Shown here: in pieces, positions 43,236 through 51,044 of the stretch | How the letters are laid out: every line of letters begins with the position of its first letter | Numbering within the stretch: the stretch's first letter is position 1 | Source of the DNA: ZC4RG30 sp035556135 | GTDB lineage: Bacteria > Pseudomonadota > Gammaproteobacteria > Steroidobacterales > Steroidobacteraceae | NCBI GenBank assembly: GCA_035556135.1 | Contig: DATMFO010000003.1 | Span: 1,054,001-1,118,000, forward strand | Direction: 5' to 3' | Length of the DNA: 64,000 nt | The notes under the pieces: model-generated | What the model was told of the DNA's origin: nothing | Seen by the model: only the letters and a program-made list of their open reading frames with translations | Databases searched by the model: none | Made by a program: the position numbers and the translations under genes

Positions 43236-44329
43236 CAGCGCGGCTCCGCCGGTGCGGTGGACGCAAGCACCGGCATGCCATCGGTCAAGGCGCGCTTGCC
43301 CGGCAGGATGATGCTGCGGCCGGCATCGAGTCCCTCGCGGACCTCCACCACCTGGCCGTCGTTGAAGCCGATCTGTATCGCACGCTTCTTCGCAACGCCG
43401 CCCTCAACGGTCCACGCAAATGCATTGGCCTTCTCCATCACCAGCGCCGCCGCGGGGATCAGCAGTACGTCATCGTGGCGCTGCAACGCGAGCTGTACCG
43501 AGGCATACATGCCTGGACGCAGCTCGAGTCCGCGGTTGGGGATGTCCACCTCCACCAGCATGGTCCGGGTTGCATCATCCAGGGCATATGACGTGCGGCT
43601 GATCCGGCCTTCGAAGCGCCGCCCCGGCAAGCCCTCCACAGTGACGCGGGCGGGTTGTCCTTTCGTCGCCAGTGCAGCCTCGGCCTCCGGCACCGCGACC
43701 TGCACGCGCACCGTGCTGAAGTCCATCAGCGTGAGCACCGCGGCGTTCTGTGCCGCGCTGCCGGAAGTGGCGGCTGGAATGAACGCACCAACATCCACGA
43801 ACCGGCGTGTGACCACACCCGCGAATGGCGCGGTGATGCGGTTGAAGGAGAGCAGGGTCTGGGTGCGCTCCAGGCTCGCCTTGGCGACCTCATACTTGCC
43901 CCTGGCACGATCCAGCTCCAGTGGCGTGATGAGATCCGGGGCGCGTGCGATGGCCTGCTCGATCCGCGTGAATTCGGACCGGGCGGCATCGTGTTCGGCC
44001 TGGTTGCGCGCGAGGTCTGCGGTCAGCTCGGGCGTTTCGAGCACGGCCAGCGTGGCGCCGGCCTTCACGGCATCGCCCTTGTCGACGGAGATGGACTTCA
44101 GGTAACCGGGCACCTTGGCGTAGAGGGTGGCCTCCTGCATTGGCCGGATGCTGCCCGGCAGGGTGACCCAGCGCTGCACGCTGCCGCGCGTGGGCTGGGT
44201 CACCTCCACCGCCACCGGCGCGGCGGGCTGCTGTGGCGGCGCTGCGGCGTGGGCTGCGAAGGCGAGCACCAGCAGTGAGCCGGCAATGCCGGACCGTGTG
44301 GACCCCAGAGCGATGTGATCAGTGTTCAT
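43235..44329 (-). CDS. RND periplasmic adaptor (membrane fusion) subunit
   Basis: 364 residues. Signal peptide, beta-barrel/lipoyl halves: EATLYAKVPGYLKSISVDKGDAV and ITAPFAGVVTRRFVDVGAFI, with an alpha-helical hairpin between (LTADLARNQAEHDAARSEFTRI). A C-terminal membrane-proximal domain follows. It links the inner-membrane permease to the outer-membrane factor. It starts 21 bp after the permease stop. No metal-binding Met/His N-terminus of CusB type is present. Confidence 0.92.
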   Translation of the reverse strand: MNTDHIALGSTRSGIAGSLLVLAFAAHAAAPPQQPAAPVAVEVTQPTRGSVQRWVTLPGSIRPMQEATLYAKVPGYLKSISVDKGDAVKAGATLAVLETPELTADLARNQAEHDAARSEFTRIEQAIARAPDLITPLELDRARGKYEVAKASLERTQTLLSFNRITAPFAGVVTRRFVDVGAFIPAATSGSAAQNAAVLTLMDFSTVRVQVAVPEAEAALATKGQPARVTVEGLPGRRFEGRISRTSYALDDATRTMLVEVDIPNRGLELRPGMYASVQLALQRHDDVLLIPAAALVMEKANAFAWTVEGGVAKKRAIQIGFNDGQVVEVREGLDAGRSIILPGKRALTDGMPVLASTAPAEPR

Positions 44330-44350
44330 GTCTTGGCCTGTCGATCCGGT

Positions 44351-47300
44351 TCAATCAACGGTGACGGAGGAATCGTAGTGGCCGCTGTGCGGATCGCGCG
44401 GATCCAGCGAGCGTGAACGCGTGCTGGCGCGTTGGCGCAGCAGCTTGAACAGGCAGGGCAGCACCCACAGTGTGGCCACCGTGGCGCCCAGCAGGCCGCC
44501 GATCACCGCTCGACCCAGCGGCGCGGTCTGCTGCCCACTTTCCCCCAGACCCAGTGCCATCGGCAGCATGCCGGCGATCATCGCGAATGAGGTCATCAGG
44601 ATCGGGCGCAGGCGGGTGCGTGCCCCGTCGAGGGCGGCATCGGCCGCGCTCATGCCCTCGACGCGGCTGCGCTCGGCGAATGTCACCAGCAGGATGGCAT
44701 TGGCCACGGCCACGCCGATGGCCATGATGGCACCGATGAACGACTGCACGTTGAGCGTGGTGCCGGAGATCCACAGCATCAACGCCACGCCAGCGATCAC
44801 GGCAGGCGCGGTGGCGCTGGTCAGCAGGGCCAGCTGCAACGACTGGAAGTTCGCCGCCAGCAGCAGGAAGATCACCACGATGGCGATGGCAAGTCCGCTG
44901 CCAAGGCCGCCCAGCATCTGGTTCATCGGGGTGACCTGTCCGCGCAGTGCCACGCTCACGCCAGTGGGGGGCGTGCCAAGCGCGGCAATTGCATCGGAGA
45001 CCTGCGCCGCTACCGTGCCAAGGTCGCTGCCCTCGATATTGGCGGTGACAGAAACCACGCGCTGCATGTTGTAGCGCTCGTACTGACCCACCGCCGTGCC
45101 GCTGGATACCTCGGCCACGGAGCGCAGCGGAATGGAATTGCCGCCACGCGCGGCCACCGGCAGGTTCCTGAGCTCCTCCACGGAGCCGATGTCGCCCTTG
45201 GGAACCTGCACCTGGATCTGGTAGGCCACGCCGCTGCCCGGGTCGGCCCAGTAGATCGGCGTGGTGAAGCGGCTGGAAGCCGTGGCCGTGGTGAGGGAGC
45301 GACCGACGTCGGCGGTCTTCACTCCCATCAGCCCGGCACGCTCGCGATCGATGTCCACGTTCACAGTGGGGTAGTCCAGCAACTGGCCGAACTGCAGGTC
45401 ACGCAATGCCGTGATGTCGCGCAACCTCTCCAGGACCTTCTGCGCGAACTCGCGGTTGCTGGCGAGGTTGGTGCCGCTCACGGCAACCTCGATCGGCGTG
45501 TTGGCGCCGAAGCTCATCACGCGACTGACGATGTCCGCCGGTTCGAAGGAGAACTGCAGGTCCGGGAAGTCGACGCTGAAGCGCTGCCGCAGCGTTTCGC
45601 GCAGCTGCCCCATGTCGAGGTCCGCGCCATCGCGGAACTGCACCTGCAGGACGCCCTCCTCCGGGCCTCCATTCCACTGGTAGATGAGGTTGATCGGATA
45701 GTTCGGCGCGTGCACCCCGACAAAGGCCAGCGCGATGGCGACGTTGTCGGGGCCGGCCTCCTGCCTGATCTGTTCGATGACCTGCAGCGCGAGGGCTTCG
45801 GTGTTCTCCACCCTCGTCCCGGCCGGTGCGCGGATGCGCAGCTGCAACTGTCCGCTGTCGGCGCGCGGGAAGATCTCCGTACCCAGGCGGCCGCCGACGG
45901 CGACGACGATGACGGCCGTCAACGCCAGGTACACCGCCAGCACGATCCATCCCCGGCGGAAGGTGGGTGCGAGGCTGCGGCCATAGCGTTCGCGCAAGCG
46001 CTCGAACCCGCCCACCCCGCGCACTGCCGTGGCGGCTTCCTCCCGGCGATGGGCACGGATGATCCAGGTAGCCAGCACCGGCACGAAGGTGTTGGCAAAA
46101 AGGTAGGCGGCCAGCATCGAGAACCCCACGGCCAGGGCGAGCGGCATGAACAGCGCCTTGCCGGCGCCTTCCATGAACAGCGCCGGGATGAACACGGCAA
46201 GCACGCAAAGCATGGCGATGAACAGCGGCAGTGCCACCTCGCGCCCGGCATCCGCGACGGCGAGCGCGACGGTCTTGCCCCTGGCCAGATGGGTATGGAT
46301 GTTCTCGACCACCACAGTGGCCATGTCCACCAGGATGCCCACGGCAAGCGCCAGCCCGCCGAGTGTCATCAGGTTGATGGTCTGGCCCGTGAGCCACAGC
46401 GCCACTGTCGCACCGAGCAGGGACAGCGGAATCGTCACCACCACCACCAGCGCGCTGCGCCAGTCGCGCAGGAACAGCAGCACCATCAGGCCGGCGAGCA
46501 GCGCGCCCAGCGCACCTTCCAGCGTGAGGCTCGAGATGGCGCGCGTGACGAAGGGCGACTGGTCGAATTCATAACTCACGGTCACGTCATCGGGCACGGC
46601 CGCCTGGAACTTCGGCAGGTTCGCCTTCACCAGGTTCACCACGGAGAGCGTGGAGGCATCGGCGCGCTTGGTCACCGGGATGTACACGGTGCGGCGGCCG
46701 TCGATGTTGGCATAGCTGGTGACGATGTCGGAGCCGTCGGTGATGCTGGCCACGTCGCGCACGAAGACCGCCGGGTAGGAGCCTGTACGCAGCGGCACGG
46801 CGCCCAGGTCCTGGACGTTCCGTACCACCGAGTTCAGCGGCACGATCGGGTAGGAGTCGCCGATGGCGAGGTTGCCCGAGGGCACGATGGTGTTGGCGCT
46901 GGCGATCGCAGCGACGATGTCGTCGGGCGTGAGGTTGTAGGCGCGCAGCTTCTCCGGCTTTGCGTTGAGGACGATGGTGCGGGCGCTGCCGCCAAAGGGC
47001 GGCGGTGCCGACACGCCGGGGAGCGTCGCGAACAGCGGGCGTACCCGGTTCAGCGCCGCATCCTGCATTTCACCGACGCTGCGCGTGTCGCTGGTGAACA
47101 CCAGGTTGCCCACCGGGACACTGCCGGCGTCGAAGCGGGTGACAAACGGCGGTACGGCCCCGGGCGGCATGAAGGCACGCGAGCGGTTCACGTACGACAC
47201 CGTCTCGGCCATGGCCTGGTTCATGTCCGTGCCCGGATAGAACTGCAGCTTGATGATGGCGGCGCCCTGGATGGACTTGGACTCCACATGCTCGATGCCG

Positions 47301-47524
47301 GTGATGTAGAGGAAGTGGTATTCGTAGTAGTAGGTGAGGTAGCCCTCCATCTGTGCCGGGTCCATGCCGCCATAGGGCTGGGCCACGTAGATGGTGGGAA
47401 CGCCGAGTGGCGGAAACACGTCGCGCGCCATCCGGTCAACTGCCATGAGCGCTGCCAGCACGACAGCCACGGCCACCACGATGGCCGTGAGCGGCCGGCG
47501 CATCGACAGTTCAACCAGGCGCAT
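44351..47524 (-). CDS. RND efflux permease with atypical proton-relay residues
   Basis: 1057 residues, 12 transmembrane helices and two large periplasmic loops, as in HAE-type RND pumps. TM4 reads LAVGILVDMATVVVENIH: Asp400 is kept but the second Asp of the usual DD pair (AcrB Asp408) is Met401. In TM10 the AcrB Lys940 site is Ala (GVAVANAILLV). Proton coupling must therefore use other residues or only one Asp. It is first gene of the RND-adaptor-OMF-regulator-kinase operon. Substrates are unknown: drugs, solvents or metals. Confidence 0.9.
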   Translation of the reverse strand: MRLVELSMRRPLTAIVVAVAVVLAALMAVDRMARDVFPPLGVPTIYVAQPYGGMDPAQMEGYLTYYYEYHFLYITGIEHVESKSIQGAAIIKLQFYPGTDMNQAMAETVSYVNRSRAFMPPGAVPPFVTRFDAGSVPVGNLVFTSDTRSVGEMQDAALNRVRPLFATLPGVSAPPPFGGSARTIVLNAKPEKLRAYNLTPDDIVAAIASANTIVPSGNLAIGDSYPIVPLNSVVRNVQDLGAVPLRTGSYPAVFVRDVASITDGSDIVTSYANIDGRRTVYIPVTKRADASTLSVVNLVKANLPKFQAAVPDDVTVSYEFDQSPFVTRAISSLTLEGALGALLAGLMVLLFLRDWRSALVVVVTIPLSLLGATVALWLTGQTINLMTLGGLALAVGILVDMATVVVENIHTHLARGKTVALAVADAGREVALPLFIAMLCVLAVFIPALFMEGAGKALFMPLALAVGFSMLAAYLFANTFVPVLATWIIRAHRREEAATAVRGVGGFERLRERYGRSLAPTFRRGWIVLAVYLALTAVIVVAVGGRLGTEIFPRADSGQLQLRIRAPAGTRVENTEALALQVIEQIRQEAGPDNVAIALAFVGVHAPNYPINLIYQWNGGPEEGVLQVQFRDGADLDMGQLRETLRQRFSVDFPDLQFSFEPADIVSRVMSFGANTPIEVAVSGTNLASNREFAQKVLERLRDITALRDLQFGQLLDYPTVNVDIDRERAGLMGVKTADVGRSLTTATASSRFTTPIYWADPGSGVAYQIQVQVPKGDIGSVEELRNLPVAARGGNSIPLRSVAEVSSGTAVGQYERYNMQRVVSVTANIEGSDLGTVAAQVSDAIAALGTPPTGVSVALRGQVTPMNQMLGGLGSGLAIAIVVIFLLLAANFQSLQLALLTSATAPAVIAGVALMLWISGTTLNVQSFIGAIMAIGVAVANAILLVTFAERSRVEGMSAADAALDGARTRLRPILMTSFAMIAGMLPMALGLGESGQQTAPLGRAVIGGLLGATVATLWVLPCLFKLLRQRASTRSRSLDPRDPHSGHYDSSVTVD

Positions 47525-47622
47525 GCATCAACCCCGCTGGCTTGCGTATTCCGCGCAGCCGGGCTCCGAATACCCCCCGCCCGGCATTGGGCGGCATTGT
47601 GCAGGGCAGTTGCCGGACGGTT

Positions 47623-47662
47623 CCTGAAGATGTCTTCAGGCAGTGGCCCCGTGCCGGGGCCA
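47623..47662 (-). terminator. tandem hairpins after nirK module
   Basis: Two perfect inverted repeats, TGGCCCCG-TGC-CGGGGCCA (47644-47662) and CCTGAAGA-TG-TCTTCAGG (47623-47640), lie directly after the multicopper oxidase stop and before the RND permease gene on the same strand. They are the likely end of the nirK transcript. The remaining ~100 bp to the RND start presumably carry its promoter. Confidence 0.65.
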
Positions 47663-47670
47663 GGCATCAT

Positions 47671-48693
47671 TCAGTCGAGCGGCGTCCCCTTGTGGACCGC
47701 GCTGTCGTGCAGTCCGGGCGCACTCCCGAGGCTCTCGCCGAGGTAGAAGTTGGCGTCGTAGGGTTCGGTGGAGCTGTGGTGGTGGTAGTAGAAGTCCTCG
47801 GGCTCCACGCCCTCGTATTCGACCACCAGCATCGAGCCGCCCATGTCCTGGCCCTTGTTGGTGGTGTGGTGCTCGATGTGATCGTGCGTCATCCACAGGC
47901 CCGGGTTGTTCATGCGCACGATCACGTCGTAGCGCTCGCCTGGGGCCATCGGCACCGTGTCGGCGCCATACGGCGAAGCCAGTGGCAGCCCGTCCTTGTG
48001 CGTCACCAGCATGTCGTGTCCGTGCAGGTGGAATGACACCGGGATGGTGGCCGCGTACAGACGCAGGCGCAGGACGTCACCTTCCTTCACGCGCAGCGGC
48101 TGCGTCATCGGAAAGGACTTGCCGTTGATCGAGAAGTAGTCGAGCACTTCACCGGGCTTGCCGCCCTCGCCATAGACCTGCGCCACGGCGCTGTTCCAGC
48201 CGGAGAACATCAGCACCGCCTCGCGGGTGACCTCCTTCTCGATCGGCAGGGGCTGGGCGGGCCGCACCACCAGCGGGCCCCACATGCCACGCAGCGCCAG
48301 GTGCTCGGACACGTTCACGTGGCAGTGGTACCAGAGACTGCCGACGCGGTCGGCGACGAAGCGGTAGGTGAAGCTCTCGCCCGGCTCGATGCCCTTCTGG
48401 GTCACCTCAGGCACCCCGTCGGACTTCCAGGTGGCCGTCTGGTACACGCCATGCCAGTGGATGGTGTGGTTCAGCGTGGTGAGGTTGTGCACCGTCACCT
48501 CGACCTGGTCCCCTTCGTTCACCATCAGCAGCGGGCCGGGAACCTGGCCGTTGAATCCCCACACCTTGGCCTTGAAGCCCGGCGCGACCTCCAGCTCCAC
48601 CTCCTCGATGGTCATCTCGAACTTGCGCACCTCGGCCTGCGCGATGGCAGTGCCGAGCAGCGCGCACAGCAGGCCTGCGACCAGGCGCCTCAT
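47671..48693 (-). CDS. two-domain multicopper oxidase (NcgA-like, T1 copper in domain 1)
   Basis: 340 residues with a signal peptide. Domain 1 holds NHTIHWHG (His76, 79, 81) and WYHCHVNVSEHLALRGM (His123, Cys124, His125, His131, Met137): the type 1 copper plus trinuclear ligands. Domain 2 holds FHLHGHD (His222, 224, 226) and THDHIEHH, where the usual T1 Cys is Asp271. This is the type-B two-domain plan, from which three-domain oxidases and NirK are thought to derive. It resembles NcgA (blue copper oxidase) of Nitrosomonas europaea. A periplasmic electron-transfer or oxidase role in the nitrite module is inferred. Confidence 0.85.
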   Translation of the reverse strand: MRRLVAGLLCALLGTAIAQAEVRKFEMTIEEVELEVAPGFKAKVWGFNGQVPGPLLMVNEGDQVEVTVHNLTTLNHTIHWHGVYQTATWKSDGVPEVTQKGIEPGESFTYRFVADRVGSLWYHCHVNVSEHLALRGMWGPLVVRPAQPLPIEKEVTREAVLMFSGWNSAVAQVYGEGGKPGEVLDYFSINGKSFPMTQPLRVKEGDVLRLRLYAATIPVSFHLHGHDMLVTHKDGLPLASPYGADTVPMAPGERYDVIVRMNNPGLWMTHDHIEHHTTNKGQDMGGSMLVVEYEGVEPEDFYYHHHSSTEPYDANFYLGESLGSAPGLHDSAVHKGTPLD

Positions 48694-49043
48694 GGCTTCT
48701 TCCCGCAGCAGAGGGTACGCAGGTGGCGCACCAGTTTCTCCACCTGTTCGGCAGACAGGTTGTGGCCCCATGACGGCATCAGCACGGACTTGTTGATCGA
48801 CTTGCCGCCCTCGCGGATCACCTTGGTCAGGTCGGCATCCTGCCGCGCGCCCATCTCCACCGGATCGATGTGGGAGCGGGGCAGCACGTCCATCGACTTC
48901 GCGTTGACGCCCCGGCCGTCACCCTGCGTGCCATGGCATTGCACGCAGTACATGCGGTAGAGCTCGGCACCGGTCTCGGCGCGGACGGCGGTCGCGGTCC
49001 CGAGCGCCAGCAGCGTCACGGGCAGGCATTGAAGCAGCTTCAT
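48690..49043 (-). CDS. monoheme cytochrome c (NcgB-like)
   Basis: 117 residues. Signal peptide, one heme motif CVQCHG (33-38) and a distal Met in LMPSWGHNL, so a class I cytochrome with His/Met ligation. It overlaps its neighbours at both ends (ATGA), so all four proteins of the module are made from one transcript. It likely shuttles electrons between the oxidase and NirK in the periplasm. Confidence 0.88.
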   Translation of the reverse strand: MKLLQCLPVTLLALGTATAVRAETGAELYRMYCVQCHGTQGDGRGVNAKSMDVLPRSHIDPVEMGARQDADLTKVIREGGKSINKSVLMPSWGHNLSAEQVEKLVRHLRTLCCGKKP

Positions 49044-49720
49044 TCCCCACCTCCGATCACTTTCAGGTAGTCCGCCAGCTTGTGCACGGCGGCTTCGTTC
49101 ATTTCCATGCGGGGCATGATGGTGTTGGCATCCCAGGCGCGCGGATCAGTGATGAAGGAGACGATGTATTCCGGCTGCAGGCGCTGCCAGGCCGTATGCA
49201 TTTCGGGTCCTGACAATCCGCCTTTGCCAGCCTCATCCTGGTGGCAGGCCTGGCAGCCCTTGAACTTGCCGAAGTCCATCGAGCCCATGCGCCTGGCCAC
49301 GGTGCCCGGCTCGTACTTCACTGCAGCGATGAGCGCGTCGTGCGGCTTCAGCGCCATCAGCTCGGCCGCGATCGCCTCCGCCTCGGCCTTCGGCAGGGCC
49401 GCATGCTTGTGCAGCTTCGCAGGATCGGGAACGTCGCCCTCCGGCGTGCTGCGGATCGCGGCGTTGGGGAAGTAGCCGGCGGCGAAGATGGTTGTCGGGG
49501 ACTGCAACCACTTCGCCAGCCAGCCCTCCCGGTACTTGTTGCCGGCATACCAGAGCGGCGGCGCCTTGCGTTCGAGCCGCTCGGCAATGCCGACCCTGGC
49601 GAAGTCCGGCCTGGCCAGCGCATGGCAGCTCCCGCACGCCGCCTGCGTCCCGGCGGCAGCCGCCGGGACGCAGGCGGCCAGGGACGCCGCAATCGTCAAT
49701 GTCTTCAGCAATCCATTCAT
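49040..49720 (-). CDS. diheme cytochrome c (NcgC-like)
   Basis: 226 residues with a signal peptide. Heme motifs CGSCH (29-33) and CQACH (~155), with candidate Met ligands (MPRMEMNEAAVHKLADYL) in the C-terminal domain. Two class I-like domains are linked by a helical segment (RKAPPLWYAGNKYREGWLA). It follows nirK by 43 bp and overlaps the monoheme gene by 4 bases. Probable electron donor for NirK. Confidence 0.88.
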   Translation of the reverse strand: MNGLLKTLTIAASLAACVPAAAAGTQAACGSCHALARPDFARVGIAERLERKAPPLWYAGNKYREGWLAKWLQSPTTIFAAGYFPNAAIRSTPEGDVPDPAKLHKHAALPKAEAEAIAAELMALKPHDALIAAVKYEPGTVARRMGSMDFGKFKGCQACHQDEAGKGGLSGPEMHTAWQRLQPEYIVSFITDPRAWDANTIMPRMEMNEAAVHKLADYLKVIGGGE

Positions 49721-49763
49721 CGTCGTCTCGCTCCTCGCGCGGCGTCGCCGCCGCGCCTTGCAA

Positions 49764-50708
49764 CTAGCGCAGGATCAGGTTGCCGTCGCGTCCCTTCTTC
49801 GGATCGGCCTCGTCGCTGTTCATCAGCACCGTGATGGCGCCCTTCATGGCGTGCTTCATGCGGTGATCGACGATGGCGTTGTTGGTGGCGCGGCCGGGCG
49901 GGGGCACCAGGTCCAGGATCATTCCGTGGGCCGGCCCGATCTCCACCGTCTGCATGCCGTAGCGGACGTTCTTCGGATTGCCGTTGTCCCACACGCGATC
50001 CCAGATGCCGGCGATCGGATGCAGTGCAGAGGCTTCGTTGATCGCGGCGTTCACGAAGTAGAAGCGGACGCGCTCACCGGGCCTGGCTTCCAGTGCCAGG
50101 CTGGCATTCGGGTCGTGCACCGGGTCGTAATGGAACACCTTGCCGTTGACCAGCGAGGCTTCCCACTTCTCCCCGCCGGTGATTTCGTGCGGTGATGCCG
50201 TGGGCGCGAACAGGTCACCCTGCACGAGCACATATTCGCGGTCGGGCTTCGGGAAGGCGTCGCTGTAGCCTTCGGCCGGATCGACGATGATCACGCCGTA
50301 CATCCCCTTGGAGATGTGCTCGGCCATCGCCTCGGCGCCGCAGTGGTAGACGAACACACCCGGGTAGTCGGCGCGGAATTCGAACTTCCTGCTGTCGCCC
50401 GGCTTGATCTCGGCGAATTCGGTCAGCACATCCACCCTGGCGGCGTGGAAGTCCATCGAATGGCTGTTGGCATTGCCCGGATCGTTCTTCAGCGTGAACT
50501 TGACCAGGTCGCCCTGCTTCACGCGCACCAGCGGACCGGGAATCGCGCCGTCATAGGTCCACATGCGGCGCTTGGTGCCGGCGTTGTCGACGACGATGTC
50601 CACCTCCCGGGCGGTCATCGTCACCTCGACGGTGGCGGCCATGGCGGTTGCGGAACCTGCCATCATGGCCACACAGGCCAGCGTTGCTGCAATGGGGAAT
50701 CTCTTCAT
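49764..50708 (-). CDS. nirK: copper nitrite reductase (class II, AniA-like)
   Basis: 314 residues; ATG at 50708 with GAGGAAA upstream; signal peptide ending TAMAAT. All copper ligands can be read: type 1 His83, Cys123, His131, Met136 (YHCGAEAMAEHISKGMYG); type 2 His88, His122, His282; catalytic Asp86 and His230 (SALHPIAGIWDRVW). The short Cys-His spacing is that of class II enzymes. It reduces nitrite to nitric oxide in the periplasm. It is the first gene of its operon, under a sigma-54-type promoter and facing a NorR-type gene. Confidence 0.93.
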   Translation of the reverse strand: MKRFPIAATLACVAMMAGSATAMAATVEVTMTAREVDIVVDNAGTKRRMWTYDGAIPGPLVRVKQGDLVKFTLKNDPGNANSHSMDFHAARVDVLTEFAEIKPGDSRKFEFRADYPGVFVYHCGAEAMAEHISKGMYGVIIVDPAEGYSDAFPKPDREYVLVQGDLFAPTASPHEITGGEKWEASLVNGKVFHYDPVHDPNASLALEARPGERVRFYFVNAAINEASALHPIAGIWDRVWDNGNPKNVRYGMQTVEIGPAHGMILDLVPPPGRATNNAIVDHRMKHAMKGAITVLMNSDEADPKKGRDGNLILR

Positions 50709-50756
50709 CGGCGCATTTCCTCGTCGGTGGGCCAGTCGTGTTGCTGCCACCGAAAG

Positions 50757-50772
50757 AGCAAGGCTCGTGCCA
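50757..50772 (-). promoter_or_regulatory. sigma-54 promoter of nirK operon
   Basis: Minus-strand TGGCACG-AGCC-TTGCT matches the sigma-54 consensus (TGGCACG-N4-TTGCW) at every fixed position, with the invariant GG and GC at the right spacing. Transcription would start near 50746, leaving a ~38-base leader before the nirK ATG. This predicts dependence on an AAA+ activator, and such a gene lies divergently next door. Confidence 0.9.
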
Positions 50773-50815
50773 CCTGCCCCGCATGAATCCTTTCAATGAC
50801 TTGCGCGCGCCCGAT

Positions 50816-50870
50816 GTCACGATGACGCCCGATTTGCGGTGTGCGCAGAACAACCCGTTGTTCTGGTGAC
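50816..50870. promoter_or_regulatory. candidate NorR enhancer sites and palindrome
   Basis: Upstream of the sigma-54 promoter (about -70 to -125) are GTCA-CGA-TGAC (50816-50826) and GT-TCTGGTG-AC (50860-50870), both fitting the GT-N7-AC core of NorR sites, with centres 44 bp apart. Overlapping the second is a perfect 20-base palindrome of 9-base arms (CAGAACAAC, CC, GTTGTTCTG; 50846-50865). NorR binding is predicted, not shown; the palindrome could also serve another regulator. Confidence 0.55.
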
Positions 50871-51044
50871 ATCGCGGACCCGGCACACGCGGCGCAGCGA
50901 AGTTCATTCCCGGAGGTCCGTGCACGCCTGAGCCGATGCGGGAACTTTTTGCAGGTTGTTGATGTCCAAGGAAATAATTGGCAGGAAAGACCGGACTCCT
51001 CCGGCGCGACGCAGTGTTGTCACCTGCACAATGGGAGCGATGAA

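Noticed and set aside
45710..47746. A 678-codon plus-strand open frame opposite the RND permease.
   Set aside because: Composition is His/Gln/Arg-rich as in other shadows and it spans the real permease gene completely.
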